DNA of 64,000 bases from Xenopus tropicalis (lineage: Eukaryota > Chordata > Amphibia > Anura > Pipidae). Positions 45,578-57,844 of this stretch are shown here, one piece after another; positions within the stretch are counted from its first letter, which is position 1, and every line of letters begins with the position of its first letter. Below the pieces are notes generated by a model. That model worked only from the letters and a program-made list of their open reading frames with translations. It was not told the origin of the DNA and did not search any database. The DNA lies in NCBI RefSeq assembly GCF_000004195.4, contig NC_030681.2:27666982-27730981 (forward strand). Reading direction: 5' to 3'. Position numbers and translations under genes: made by a program.

Positions 45578-47911
45578 TTATGTCTAATGGGTTTGAAGTT
45601 ATGTGTACATGCAGTTGCATTTAAAAGCATTATTTTGCAATAAATGTATAGCAAAAAGTTTTATTAGAATGAGATTTATTTACTTTGTTCAAAAAACAGT
45701 TTTTGTGTGGCGACCCCTTTATAACGACTCGTAGAGGCCTGTTTGTAACCAAAGCATAGCTACAAATTATGGCAACATGGAAGTAAGTACAAGTACAAAC
45801 ATATCCAAAGGGCAGGAATAGATAGAAATTCACGTGCACACTCCTGTGCTCATATTTCTTACTGAAAGAGCCAAAGTGAAATTGTATCAAGTTAACAGTG
45901 TTTTGGTCTTCACTTGAGACCTTTGTCAAGATAAATTGGAACATTTTATTAGATGTCTGTATATCTGTTTATAAGGATATGTTGGCTTGCATGCTTGGGT
46001 TTTAATAATCTTCTCAAGAAATGTGATATTTCAGTACACTTGTTTGAAACCTGCTTTTGTTGGTTTTACTATTGGATAAGTGAACGATTAGTGAATTGTT
46101 TAGTTAAGTGCGAGCAGAGATTTATGGCCTGAGAGCAAACACACTGCACAGGGGACTGAATGACACCTGATGGATGTTCCTGCCAATCTTACCGGTCCAA
46201 GGTTTAGTTCAGCATTATCAGTTTTTTATTAAACGAAGATTTTAGCCTGTTTACTCTCGGTAGGAATGATTCATTGCAGACAGAGGATAATGATGCCAGA
46301 ATCTGTTCATGCATCCACTGATTTGCTTTGGCCAATTAACTCCGCATGTATGAGGCCCAGAGGATGCAAAGCTAAAAGCTGGGTATACATACAATTATTT
46401 GGCTTGCCCAGAGAACAGTCAAGCTGACCATACTCACACCAATAATATCATATGAGACATGTATTATGGATATTGGTCGGTTCAGGAATTGGGCAGGTTT
46501 GAAAACGTCTTCATGTCAGGCAGTGAATGGTGCATCGGCTGTTGAGGATGAGAAGAGGAGCCATAGCTCCTTTCATCTCTTACTGTTCCAGTTGTTTATT
46601 CTTTTTGCATTAATGAATGGGGCAATAGAAAGACAGCCATCATACACTCACAATTCATTCAGCCAGTTGGACAGTCCTCCCAGAGTATGCCCAATTGGCC
46701 ATCACCATTTTGGTCTGTGAGCCAGTTGACTGCAGAGCCTGAATCTAGGCCTGTAAGTGGTAGCCTTATTCAGAGAGATTGGTATGTTACAATAAAATAA
46801 ATGATGTTGAGGTCACAGAGTCTTTACTTTGCTGAGCTGGTATCTGGTAGGTGCATTTGTGTTTTATTGCCACTCATGAGATCATCTTATTGATTCCTGA
46901 GTCACAGAACTCAACAACCTGTTCCTGTTTACATGTGATAACTTGCTATATAGCGCATGTTCAGGGTAAACGTGTTAATTGTTTCTTAATAACGTTAAAC
47001 TTTTTAGTCCCTTCCACCTCACTGCCCTCAGAGTTCTGGAAAATTGCCAACAAAAGGTACCCTTTGTACCCACACACACGGTAATAGAATTCATTGTGTT
47101 AGTCATAAAACAGAGCAATCACATTAGAATTATATGGAGCATACAAACTGGCAAGCAGTATGGCATCCCCACTTGTAATCTTATGCAACAAAATTGTTGT
47201 TTTATATTACAAGCATTATATCATGTATTTTCTGACTTGATTTTAGAAGTAGCAAAGTTCAGTTTATATCATGAGACTGACTACATTTTCTGCCGACTGT
47301 GTCTGATTGACCAAAATCAGCAGTATCAAATTCAAAGTGTACAAACGGTTAATATCTTGAATGCCATAGAGCTCAATGAGCCTCACAAAGGATCTGCTTT
47401 TGGGTAGAAAGAACTTTATTATGTACATATTTGACACAAAAGCATATGCTCACTTGTGCAACACTGAGTGGATCTATATAAGGGGTCTCTTCCTCAGGAT
47501 CTCACTATAGGAACCTTGTCTCACTATAGGAACCTAGGCAGCATTGTCACAAGCTTTGTTATTGTGCCAGTGATATGTGGTTCATCCTGCACCCTGTGCT
47601 CCCACCGCTTGACTCCCCTCTGTCGAGTACAGCTAGTGCCAGACCCAGATGACCCAGGAAGGGCAATGAAAGTAGCTGGTTTAACTATGAGCTGATGTCT
47701 ATCCAGTCTGGTAATGTATATTTTCAGTAAATAAATGGCCTGCTCAGTTCTTACCAGTTTATACTAAATCCACAAAGACGTAGCAAAGGAAAACAGCAAT
47801 GTCACACTTCACATGCTTTCAACAGGGGATGAACACCTTTTCTCACAAATGTATTGTAATATAGCCAAGAAAAACTCCTTCTGTAGTTTTTGTGTCCATT
47901 TCTGTACCTTG
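45578..47911. other. Intron sequence; one unique-looking stretch
   Basis: No exon supported. 46095-46380 is free of repeat signatures. 46378-46720 may be a decayed CCATACACG-family MITE (ggtatacatac, gatattggtcgg). Open frames at 46979-47407 and 46466-46720 have no recognisable domain. Confidence 0.35.
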
Positions 47912-48381
47912 GGGGCCGTTAACTAACCATCAGATTTTTTTTCCGATTTGGATTTTTGGCACTAAAAGTCACGGAAAAAAGTTGTGTCTTTTTCCAGATT
48001 TACTATGCAGAAAAAATGGCTTAAAATCCAAATTCAACAATTCAGCAGCTAAAAGCTGCCAAGATCATGTAAAAGTCAATGGCAGATGTCCCTCTCCTTG
48101 AAAGATCCTTCTTTTGCCCAATACTTTATTGGTGTTGGATTTTAGATGCTGGTTTTTGGTGACAATTCGAAAAATTTGAGTTTTCATAACAACAATTTGA
48201 AAAAGTTGCAGTTTTGGCTTACTCAAGCACAGACTTTTTTAGTTCAGATTTTTTTGTAAATGTCAAGTTGGGTGCAACCAGCACCTGTTTACTGTTAACA
48301 ACTGCACAAATCTTTGTGCCTATTCCAAAATTTTTCCAAAATTAGGGTCCCTTCCCCCACCCCACTTTAGTAAATGAGCCC
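47912..48381. mobile_element. Inverted-repeat element, GGGGCCGTTAACTAA type
   Basis: Left GGGGGCCGTTAACTAACC and right TTTAGTAAATGAGCCC are imperfect inverted ends; the interior has repeated TTTTTCC(A/G)ATTT motifs. Similar in design to 59685-60205. Confidence 0.55.
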
Positions 48382-48395
48382 TACTAATATGCATA

Positions 48396-48690
48396 CGAGG
48401 TCGCCAAGCGACCGGATCTTCCCCCAATATCCCCACCTACTGGTGGGAGATATTGGGCTAATTTGGCCGTTTGGCCCTGGGGCCAAACGATCAAATTAAA
48501 GCTACGGGTATAAGCGTCTGTCAGTTTCGGGGACTGCATCAATAAACCGATGCGGTCCCAGTTACGACTAATATTCAAACCTGTCCCATCGAGATCTGGA
48601 TGATTTTAAACCAGATGTCGGTCAGGCAGGCTCGTCGTTAGCGGCCATACACGGTCTAAGGGAACGATATTGGCAGCTAGAATCGGCCAC
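48396..48690. mobile_element. CCATACACG-family MITE, decayed copy
   Basis: GAGGTCGCCAAGCGACCGGA, CGTTTGGCCCTGGGGCCAAA and ACCGATGCGGTCCC align in order with 20931-21311, but several stems have lost pairing. Confidence 0.75.
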
Positions 48691-48695
48691 CTTGA

Positions 48696-48884
48696 GGGTG
48701 AAGGCACACGGAGATACTTAGTAGCAGCTACTCGTCATGGCTACTAAATGCCAGAAAATACCCTGCCATAGAGAATACTGAGACTTGCCTCTGCTAAAAC
48801 ACGCATAGAGACAATTATCAGTAAATGGTCAGCATTGTTTATTTTAGTAGCCATGACAAGTAGCTGCTCCGTGTGTCTTTACCC
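48696..48884. mobile_element. MITE, GGGTGAAGACACACGG family, complete
   Basis: Ends GGGTGAAGGCACACGGAGAT and CCGTGTGTCTTTACCC; internal AGTAGCAGCTACT / TAGTAGCCATGACAAG. 189 bp. Flanked by TGA/TAA, compatible with a decayed TWA duplication. Confidence 0.8.
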
Positions 48885-50683
48885 TAAAGCATTTCTATCT
48901 GAAACAGCCAAATGCTCTGGGTAAAGTTTGGGTAGAATCGTATTTGCTCTCCTGGAAGTCCAGGGTGATAGATAGGCTAGATTTTCTTAGTTTCCTAGAT
49001 TATTCTTGGAGGAGTAGCAGTATGGCTTATACAAGTGTATTTTAGTACACTCAGAATCTTATTAATGGGTGAGGGAAATGTCCCAGTACTTTGTAATTAA
49101 ATATTTTACTCACAAACTGTCTGTAAAGCATTAGACAGTTATATTCTGTATGTGAGCTATTGTTGTGACAGCTCTGCTGAAGGCATTGCATTAAGCAGCT
49201 TCTGAAATTAACTGAATATTCAGTGTTAAGGAAAACAAACAGTTTTGTTTGGTGGATCCCTGTCAGGATTTCTTGTACCTTCCCATCCTAAAAATGCCTA
49301 GCCCTGTAAGCACAATATAATGCAGAACCTGAAACTAGAGTAAAGGTCACCGACCAGCCAAACCGATGAACCGCACTCACTAGTTAGCTAAAGTGTCAAC
49401 AAGGAAAGGAAAAAAATATAACGTCCAACTGACAGAGCTCTTCCTTTAGGCATATACTGTTTTATAAGGCAAAATGGATTTGCCCGTGATTGTATAACAC
49501 ATGGCTGCACCTGTAACACTGTGTCTGGCTTTTGCACTGCAATAATAAGTGTAAGGTGTATGGAACAGCGGGGGATTTCCAGGGTGTAAGTTTGAGGGCA
49601 CACAGGGCGTAGATGGATATATCAGCTTCTGGGGCATATTTATTATAGGGTGATGTTGCCCATAGCAAACAATGAGATCTTTGCTTTTCTAACTTGTAGG
49701 TGACCATTCAAACTTAATTGCTGATTGGTTGCTATGGGCAACACCACCAGTAATGTTGGCTTACACACTGGAACATATAAGCCCCTCTGTGTGTAGTTGT
49801 ACACACACAAAGTGACATAGACACACAATCAGCCTGAATGCAGCTAAACACAGCCTGTTGGCCTAAAAATACATGCTTTGGGGTTTCTTGGGTGCTCTCC
49901 ACTTTGTGAAGCCTGCACTCTGGCCCATGCTGTGCCTGCCGGGACAAGAGCGGATCTGCTTCTCTCTGCCTGCATACAAAACCCAGAGAGAAAAAGTGGA
50001 CCCTATGCCCTGTGTGGTAAGGTTACTTCTTTATGTGAATCTAGGAGATGAAAGCTCATTTAGAGCAGTCGTCGTTGGATTTTTTTTTATTCAAGCCCCA
50101 CCCAGGGAAGCCAACGCTGTTACATAAATTTAAAGTGATAGTGACATGTTTAACTTTTAACGTGGCTTTAACAACAACATGTCACCATGCCTATATAAAC
50201 CCAAATCAGTTCCTAAACCTATATCAGAAAATGTTAGAAATTGAATGCGGCAGTCTCTGGTCTCTGTTACCAAAGAGTAAAGCATTAAAAGCATCCATGC
50301 ATGCACTGGTGTTTGGGTTATTAGTCCAATCAGTGTCGGGCTGGGGTGTCAGGGGTCCACCAGGGCTGCTGCCAGGGGACCTCCCACATTAGTTGCAAAC
50401 TCCTGCTACCCCCCCCCCCCACTCTGTGTACTGCCCCCCTTGAACGGTGTAGGAGCACAGAAATGCGTAGTTCCTGATGGTGGAGAGGACAGGAAGGGCA
50501 GGCTGAGACAGGTTTTTTCCCTGTGTCCCGCAGGCCCAATCTGACCACGTGTGATCAGCCTATAGGCAAAAAAATTATGTTTTAAAGAACCCCACAATAA
50601 TAACAAGTACATGATAGTGGAACACTATGGCAATAAGGAAATTCTTTACTAAAGGCTCTATAATCAGATTGTTATTATTAAAG

Positions 50684-50940
50684 CTGGCCATACACTGCAA
50701 GATCCCCTCGCTTGGTTAGGTCACCAAAACACCATGCTGGGCCAAATCAAGCTGATTCAATCATTGGCCTGGGGCACAACACTTATGGAGGAACCTCCAG
50801 ACCTGTCATATAAGGACTGCATCAATGTGCTGATGTGGTCCTCATTGGACAGGAAAATCAAACCTTCCTGATAGATATCTGGCAGATTTTTGGCAATAGA
50901 GCAAGTTGCTGCTTTTTTCAGCCTGTGCATGGTCACCAAT
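50684..50940. mobile_element. CCATACACG-family MITE, strongly decayed
   Basis: AGCTGGCCATACACTGCAAG at left, GGACTGCATCAATGTGCTGA and AGATATCTGGCAGAT inside, and CATGGTCACC at right follow the order of 20931-21311. Confidence 0.6.
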
Positions 50941-51726
50941 AGTGGGATTTAAAGAAATACATGTTGGGAAAACATGTTTTTTTTCAAAACACATCAGATA
51001 GATAGATATGAGCACTCAGTAGTAAGAAATCCAAGTCCGACCTGGAAAGCAGTTCTAGTTCTGTAGCGCTGGTTCCTTCTGAAAGCTCAGACCCAGGCAC
51101 AATGCACTGAGATGGCGCCTACACACCAATATTACAGCTAAAAAAAAATACATTTGTTGGTTCAATAATAAAATTTGAAATGGCAGAGTAAATTATTTGC
51201 GATGTAATTTAGAAATAAAAAGTACATAAAAATCATGACAGAATCCCTTTAAAGTAAAAAAGTATATGTAGAACTTTCCTGTAATACCAGTCTCTCTTTT
51301 TTATTTAGCGCATTCAGTGAAATTTTATCCGTTGTACCTTTTACACACTGCTGTCATGCGACTGCACATGCTGCAAAGCTTTCTGCTCTGTGTTTGATTA
51401 TAAATATTGGTAAACATATGACACTCACTCACCCCATGCTTTGAGAGTGGTGCTTCCCTCTGACTGTTGAGTTCTTTGCACAATGAAAGTAATGTGTTTG
51501 TAATTCTCTTCATTCCAGAGATTGGGGGGCCATGTTCCCTCTAAGCTACACACAGATATTTTGAGGCCAGCATATACAAAAGATCTTGGGGAGCGCAAAG
51601 AATTTTGTGCAAAAACACAAAATTTAGTATTTATTCTGACCTGAGCACATAGTTTTTAAAAATGCGTGCACACGTTTAAAATGTGGTATTGGGAACATTG
51701 GGGGGGATGGCTCCTTGTAACTCAAA

Positions 51727-51890
51727 GTGCCCATACACGCACCGATATTATCATACGCAACAATATCTGGTGCATGAATGGCAGGAGGCGAGGCAACCGA
51801 TTTCGGCAAAGGCCTTGGATATTGGTCGCCTCACTGATTGGGCGGGATGGAAATTTTTGATCGGCCGTCTTTGAAGGCGTTTGAGCAAAT
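51727..51890. mobile_element. CCATACACG-family MITE, short relative
   Basis: AGTGCCCATACACGCACCGA, TTGGATATTGGTCGCC and GATCGGCCGTCTTTGA; lacks most internal stems of the full copy. Confidence 0.55.
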
Positions 51891-51896
51891 CCAAGG

Positions 51897-52033
51897 GGTA
51901 TATTTATCATGCTGTGTAAAAAATGGAGTAAAACAATAATGGTGATGTTGCTTATAGCAGCCAATCAGATGCTTTGCTTTGGTTTTATAACTGGCTTCAC
52001 TCCACTTTTAACACAACATGATAAATATACCCC
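51897..52033. mobile_element. 137-bp MITE, GGGGTATATTTATCATG ends
   Basis: Left GGGGTATATTTATCATGCTG, right end its inverse (AACATGATAAATATACCCC). Flanking CCAAG-like bases on both sides may be a target duplication. It is very short and nearly fully palindromic at the ends. Confidence 0.75.
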
Positions 52034-52431
52034 CAAGTGTTTAGCACTGAATCATCTGATAGGGGTAGAATTCTTTTGTTTCTACCTGCATATCTGACGA
52101 TTCATATCTGACCAATGGTTGCAGGAAAAATCATAATTGTAACATGAATGGCCACCATTACATTCTGCTTTTCGGTTTTCCTACTAAACTAATAGCAACA
52201 GCATATTTACAAATTCAAATTTAGTGTCTTTTTAATACATTCAATTATTGACCCTTCCTCTAGTGATAATTCTAACATGTGAACCTTGCAACATGACTGT
52301 GAACCCATTGATCCTTGCAACATGACTGTGAACCCATTGCTACTGTCATTAGCAGCAATGCTTGCTGCCCTCTTGTGGTCATGCTTTTGGTATTGACTAT
52401 AAAGTTTTCTGCTTTTGGGAGGCTCTACTCC

Positions 52432-52575
52432 AGGGGTGGCCAAAACGTTGATCGCAGTCCACCAGTCGATTCCCTGTGGATTCCTGGTGGACTGCAATCA
52501 AGCCGGGGATTCAGAAGTGCTGTGTGAGTACGCATTCATGCCGCACTTCCGCATCCCTTGTCGATCGCGACTGAA
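52432..52575. mobile_element. hAT-like fragment, CAGGGGTGGCC end
   Basis: Starts CAGGGGTGGCCAAAACGTTG. It contains an inverted pair TTGATCGCAGTCCACCAG / CTGGTGGACTGCAATCAA (52449-52466, 52485-52502). The right terminus is unclear. Confidence 0.45.
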
Positions 52576-53141
52576 TGGTCCTATATACAGAAAGATCAGC
52601 CCAGCCAGTTAGGTTGAGAGTCGGAGTGAAATTATATTTGCTGTCCAAAATATTCTTGGAACTATGACTAAAAGACAGATATGCTGCTTTTTCCCTATGT
52701 CTGTAACCACTATAGGAGCTCAGAGGGGCTCTGCCCCTGACCAAAGGTTAGACTCTGAAAGGAGTCTAAAGCTGGAGTTCTAAGTGTTCTGCACTGTGAG
52801 TGAGGCCTTATTTGAAAAACTCCTTCTTATACTGAGGTTGAGATTGGATTGATCACCATTTGTTACTTTTATTCCCATGACAATTTCCTCGCCTATTTAA
52901 TGATAATCACTCATAGGATTGTTTTACACTGATGTTAGTTTGATGTGTTTTGTCTATCAGCATCACCAACCAGAATTTCTAGTTGTACAAATAACAGACC
53001 TGGCTCAGGAATGGTAACTTATGGCCTTTTCACATCTGTTACAGATTAGCTTTTTTTCTGTCATTGTCTGTTGACCTAGTAAGTTTAAGTTTAAGTCATC
53101 AACAAGGAAACTTGGTATTTGTTTTAAAGAAGTCATGTGAA

Positions 53142-53619
53142 TGAGGTGGTTCACCTTTAAGGTAACTTTTAGTATGTTAGAATGGCCAATTCTAATCAAG
53201 TTTTATTTTTTTTTTATCGCTTTTGAATTATTTGCCTTCTTCTGATTATTTTTCTAACTCTTGGATGGCTTTAAATGGGGGTCAGTGAGCCCAGCAGCCT
53301 TAAATCTATTGTTCTGAGAGGACGCAGTTTTATTTTTGTTGTTACTTTATATAGCTTATTTTTCTATTTGGGTCCTACCCGTTCATATATCAATCTCCCA
53401 TTCAAACCACTCCCTGGTTGCCAAGGTACTTTGGACCCTACTGACCAGATAGGTGCTAAAACTATAAACTGGAGAGCTACGGAACAAAAAGGTAAATAAC
53501 TAACAAACTACAAGTATTAAAAAATCAAGATCAATAGCAGATTGTCTCAGAATATTACTCTCTACATCATACTAAAGTTAGTAAAGTTTGAGTTAACTCA
53601 AAGTTGAACAACCCCTTTC
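53142..53619. mobile_element. TTAA MITE, TGGTTCACCTTTAA family
   Basis: GTGGTTCACCTTTAAGGTAA at left and AAAGTTGAACAACCCCTTT at right; internal GGGGGTCAGTGAGCC and TCCCTGGTTGCCAAGG. Located 220 bp before exon 2. Confidence 0.8.
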
Positions 53620-53650
53620 ATTCGGGATGTTGGATGTCACCTGGGCCTGC

Positions 53651-53738
53651 TTTAGCTTTGACAGAACTGTGATTTAGCTTTGACAGAACTGTGATTTAGC
53701 TTTGACAGAACTGTGATTTAGCTTTGACAGAACTGTGT
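53651..53738. repeat. 22-bp tandem repeat, 4 copies
   Basis: Unit TTTAGCTTTGACAGAACTGT plus GA; four identical consecutive units just upstream of the exon 2 branch-point region. Confidence 0.95.
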
Positions 53739-53837
53739 GGCGCTGTGATATTTGATTTGTTAACAATGCCTTATACTGTAATTCATACCTATCACTGATG
53801 CATTCACTTGATGCTTGAACCATTTTTTCTGTTGCAG

Positions 53838-54029
53838 CACAATGGAACACCAAATGGCACCCTGTACAAGAAGCCATTTATGGAATCTTTTGAAGAAGCG
53901 CCAATATATGTTGCCGTGCTCACCTACATAGGATATGGTGTTGTAACGTTATTCGGCTATCTGCGAGACTTTATGAGGGCATGGGGGCTGGAAAAATGTC
54001 ACATGGCTGAAGAAAGGGAAGAACAAAAA
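53838..54029 (+). CDS. sptlc3: SPTLC3 coding exon 2 (residues 36-99)
   Basis: Begins after a TTGCAG acceptor and ends at a GTAAGA donor (54030); 64 whole codons, phase 0 at both ends. It encodes HNGTPNG, then [14 protein letters not shown], then a hydrophobic stretch [18 protein letters not shown] at about residues 57-74, the conserved N-terminal membrane helix of SPTLC2/3 subunits, and ends in the charged linker [13 protein letters not shown] and GYLRDF are strongly conserved in this family. It follows a 17.7-kb first intron and a four-copy 22-bp tandem repeat that ends 100 bp before the acceptor. Confidence 0.93.
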
Positions 54030-54656
54030 GTAAGAATTCTTTGTTGATTTTAACTCCTTTGATAGTCATGTTTTCATATTAAAGATGTTGTAGCTGTATA
54101 TGGGGCTGATGTTTTTAGGAGATATATAAAGATATCTCATGTTATATTTCCTATATTGGTCGGCAAAGTCACTTACAGAGATCTAGGCAGAAGCATTTTG
54201 AAGAAAGCTATTCTGGCCTTTCAAGGCCCACTTTGTAGGGATAGAGTGCAAACTAAGCAGAGATACTTGAGAAGCCTCATACACCAGCTTGGCGCTGCTA
54301 TATTTTTTGAGTGTCCTAGGCTTCAGAGGATTCCTGGGCCTCCAGAACAAGGCAGCACAGCAATGACAGTAAAAGTACCTTGTCCTGGTTCATTTTTTGA
54401 AGAAGAGGAGCATAGACTTTATTTCCCACTGTTTCAGTTTGTCTGCATATTATTTGTTATGAACCCTTATTTACAGTGCTTTGGAATATGTTGGAGCTTT
54501 CACTGACCCGACCCCACTGGCTACTGGCTGATAGATTTCTTGTGTGGCCTTACTGAATTTCCCTATTTTTATTTTTAAGATTTTCAAGAATCTCTAATAG
54601 GCCATGCTACTGTCCCTTTAATATGCCTGCTAAATGCTATTTTCTCTGCAATGCAG

Positions 54657-54811
54657 GACTTTGTGCCTCTCTATCAAGATTTTGAAAATTTTTATACAAG
54701 AAACCTTTACATGCGGGTGCGAGATAACTGGAATCGTCCCATCTGCAGTGTCCCTGGGCCTCAGTTTGACCTAATGGAGCGTTTGACAGATGACTATAAC
54801 TGGACATACAG
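54657..54811 (+). CDS. sptlc3: SPTLC3 coding exon 3 (residues 100-151)
   Basis: Acceptor ATGCAG, donor GTGAAT (54812). It encodes [20 protein letters not shown], then [15 protein letters not shown], then [15 protein letters not shown], ending with two bases of an Arg codon. The first block is nearly invariant among SPTLC2/SPTLC3 proteins. FDLMER and DDYNWT are closer to SPTLC3 than to SPTLC2 as I remember them (SPTLC2 has DIMER and HDYNWS). No frameshift or stop. Intron 2 before it is only 627 bp. Confidence 0.95.
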
Positions 54812-56719
54812 GTGAATGATAACATTTTTGTATAATAAGAGTATGAGCAAACCTCCATAAGTGCCTCATTCAAAACATAAAAGTTTTTTTTTTTGTTTAG
54901 ATTTCTTATTCAAAACTATTTAATAAAAGATTTTATCACAGGATGTTTGTCTCATTGTCTGTGCATTTTAACAGTAGAATAGAACATACAAGTGTAAATA
55001 AAGAATTCTTCATAAATGAGAAGAGCTGTGTGGTCAATATAATTACTTAGGTTGCTATGTACATTGAAGTCAGGCTACTTATTTTAGCTAGCATAATATC
55101 TAGGGTTACCGCCTGGAGAGTATTTTATCAGCCTGGTCAGTAAGTACAAAATAATGTTATGAGTAGAAAATAAATAACTGATATAGGAGGGCCGGTAACC
55201 TGTCAAACCAACATACTGATACAAATATTTAATACATATTTAAAAATATATGGTATTTGCTGACATATATTTAAACATTTATCACATATTTAAGACCAAT
55301 GAGTGCAGTGCACTTTTGGCAACGAGGCAATGCAATAAAAGGTACAGAGTTTGGACCAGTTTGTAACCCATAGCTACAGGTTAGATGTTTGCTTTCAAAC
55401 AGAATGCCGGGAAGTTCTACCTGCTGATAAGTTGATGCCGATTACTAATTCTGTTGCAAGCTTGCATAACCCTCTAAAAGTCACAACAGGTCTAGTAACC
55501 CATAGCAACCAATCTGTCTGTATTATTTAAGGATCACATTGACCTCGAAAATATTGGCCATGTGGCAACAATATGATTTAACTAGATGATGAAATATGGC
55601 TGAAGCCACTGGTTTAGCCAAGTGTCTATAAGAGCAAGATTTATGGGCTTATGTAATAAAAGGCACTAAGTTTGCTTGAGAGCAGTAACCCACAGCAGCC
55701 AGTCAGCAGGTAGAATTTACTGGTCACCTGTTTAAAAGTATACATCTTATTGGTTTGTATGGGTTACTGCTCCTGGACAAACTTAGTGCCTTTTATTACA
55801 TGTAGGGGTATGAATGTATAATTTTTTTCTTATGGAAAGCTGTATCTATTCTTCAGTACTGCAGTCATTTTCTTAAAGATTCTTAAGGTCCAATGAAAAC
55901 TGTAATATTGCAAAAATAGCATGTCCCTGTTCTGTTATTGTTAGTCTGTCCCATTGAAGAATAGAGACACACCCTGCTGATATCAAAAAGGCTGACCTTT
56001 CCACATGGGAGGTGCCCATGCTAAGTCAGTATAAATGTTTTTATATCAAGAGGAAACAAGTTATTTTATAACCTGCTGTAGGATATGGCCTCCTACCTGG
56101 AGAGAAGAAATAAGCTCCAAATATTTCAAAGCTGTTGATATTAGAATGAATTGCTGTACAGGAAATTGCTGTTCCCATACACGTATCTCCTAGCCAAGTT
56201 CTAAAAATCACACTTCTTTTTATCAAAGAGAAGCAGATTTTATTCCCATGTTAAAGGTATTGCCACTTAGCATAGCAAACAGAGATGTGGACCTTTAAAG
56301 AGGAGGAAAAACCCCTATATTCAGAATATTACTACAACAACAGCATAATACTTACAACAATAAACAGGGCATGTATCTAAAAGAACACTGTTCACAGTTC
56401 AGCCTTTGGGGGTTCACTTGCATTGGAGCAGTTACCTGTTACAACCAAGCAGATTTTTGTTTTCATTTAATAGACTGATTAAAACTAATAACTGGTTTGT
56501 TGCTATGCGTAATACCACTAGTGCAATGTAGTATCTGTGTTATTAAATGAAGTCCCCCAGTAAATGCTTAAAGTCACATCATTACAAGCAATGCTGGTAC
56601 AATAATGTTTGCCCTTAAAAACTATTGTATGCTTGTATGTGCCTCTATATGCCTTATATGTTCATATTTCAATTATATATAATAAAAATATATTTATTTT
56701 TTACCTATGCCCTATTTAG
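54812..56719 (+). other. sptlc3: SPTLC3 intron 3
   Basis: GT-AG intron of 1908 bp. It holds a complete 152-bp inverted-repeat element (55651-55802) and a related fragment near 55327-55400. The remainder is AT-rich sequence without recognisable features. Confidence 0.85.
55651..55802. mobile_element. 152-bp MITE, ATGTAATAAAAGGCACTAAG ends
   Basis: Perfect 24-bp terminal inverted repeat (ATGTAATAAAAGGCACTAAG then TTTG and its inverse) around CCCACAGCAGCCAGTCAGCA. Half-copies at 7320-7385 and 55327-55400. Confidence 0.85.
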
Positions 56720-56868
56720 GTACACAGGAAAAGTGATTAAAGATGTGATAAATATGGGGTCTTATAACTACCTTGGCTTCGCAGAGAATGATCCAGAGTC
56801 TCTAGTATCAGTTAAGGACGTTGTACAAAGTTATGGAGTTGGTGTCTGTAGCACCAGGCAAGAGATGG
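56720..56868 (+). CDS. sptlc3: SPTLC3 coding exon 4 (residues 151-201)
   Basis: Acceptor TATTTAG, donor GTATGA (56869); the split Arg codon of exon 3 is completed by the first base. It encodes [20 protein letters not shown] followed by a more variable stretch, then [22 protein letters not shown] marks the start of the alpha-oxoamine synthase fold, and GxGxxSTRxxxG is the conserved loop that precedes the substrate and PLP domain. [12 protein letters not shown] favours SPTLC3, while GVCSTRQE resembles SPTLC2, so the frog gene mixes signatures of both paralogues. Confidence 0.95.
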
Positions 56869-57574
56869 GTATGAAGCCTTTAATTCTAGCAATTATTATT
56901 TTCTCTGTGTTTATCCTGCTTAAGATGAAGTAGGACAGGTTATAACAGTTCATATTTTAGTAGGAAAAATAGTTTTATTGCCACATATTACAGTTAGGGC
57001 TATAATATACTGCAATAAATATCTATCTTCAGTTGATAAAAGACTGCCCTAACCTGTCTGTATCATCCCAGGCTAAGGATATCTATACAATTATCTATGG
57101 GGGAGTTTGTGAATGGCTTAATGAATGTCACATTGCTATATGTATCTTATCTCTCACTATATATAACATATATGTATATATATGTAACCCCTTTTTGGCT
57201 TTAAAACAGACAAAGACCAGCTAGATAGGCTATAGAGCATGGGGTACACTGGACTCTAACACATAGCATAAGAGGTTGTGTAACTACTACTCACTTATGG
57301 TGTGTGCAAAATATGAGAAATAAAGGACACCAGAAGGTTCTTGCAGCAAACTCAAACAGAAGTGGTTAATTGTCCAAGACCACAGGGTTATGTGGTAATA
57401 CTTACAGTGCAGATGTAGAGCAATGGATTGGCAGGTTAAATGCAGGTGATCATAAGGCTTATGGCCAATAATGAATAATTTATAAATAGGAAAACAGAAA
57501 CATGGGACTTCTGCCTAGTAAGAGTGAAATAAGGGAGTGTAGCGTTTAAAGCTAATAGAATTAACCCTATAGGT

Positions 57575-57577
<3 letters not shown>

Positions 57578-57608
<31 letters not shown>
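57578..57608. repeat. (TA)n microsatellite
   Basis: TA dinucleotide run in intron 4, next to a CAGGTATGGG-family MITE. Confidence 0.9.
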
Positions 57609-57615
<7 letters not shown>

Positions 57616-57628
57616 ATACATACAAACA

Positions 57629-57844
57629 CAGGTATGGGATTTTTGGAATCTTGGGACCTGGGGTTCTCTAGACAAAGGATATTTCTGTAATGCAGGGTGC
57701 TGTAAATTAAGACTATTACAAGTCATTCAAACATTAACATCGAATTGGATTGTTTTGCCATAACTTAATGCCAGCTTAGTTCCCATACAGTATTTTGGAG
57801 CTTTACAGGTAATGGGAATCCGGGCAATAGATCCCATCCCATAC
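57629..57844. mobile_element. MITE, CAGGTATGGG family, decayed
   Basis: CAGGTATGGGATTTTTGGAA at left and GGCAATAGATCCCATCCC at right, otherwise diverged. Confidence 0.6.

Larger units (their letters stand above)
36118..53837 (+). other. sptlc3: SPTLC3 intron 1 (17.7 kb)
   Basis: Bounded by a GTAACG donor and a TTGCAG acceptor. It contains a CR1-like LINE tail (37370-37672), MITEs, an interrupted L2-like LINE (40693-43862), a hAT-type element with a minisatellite (41322-42595), and four or more decayed copies of a 'CATACAC' MITE family. Most of 37673-40315 and 45578-47911 has no feature I recognise. No alternative coding exon is evident. Confidence 0.85.

Noticed and set aside
47468..47695. 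Short open frame with Cys pairs as a possible exon
   Set aside because: No acceptor/donor pair with coding similarity, and it is inside SPTLC3 intron 1 in a frame that does not join.
54156..54506. 116-residue open frame in intron 2
   Set aside because: Lies wholly inside an intron, no recognisable domain, and exons 2 and 3 join perfectly without it.
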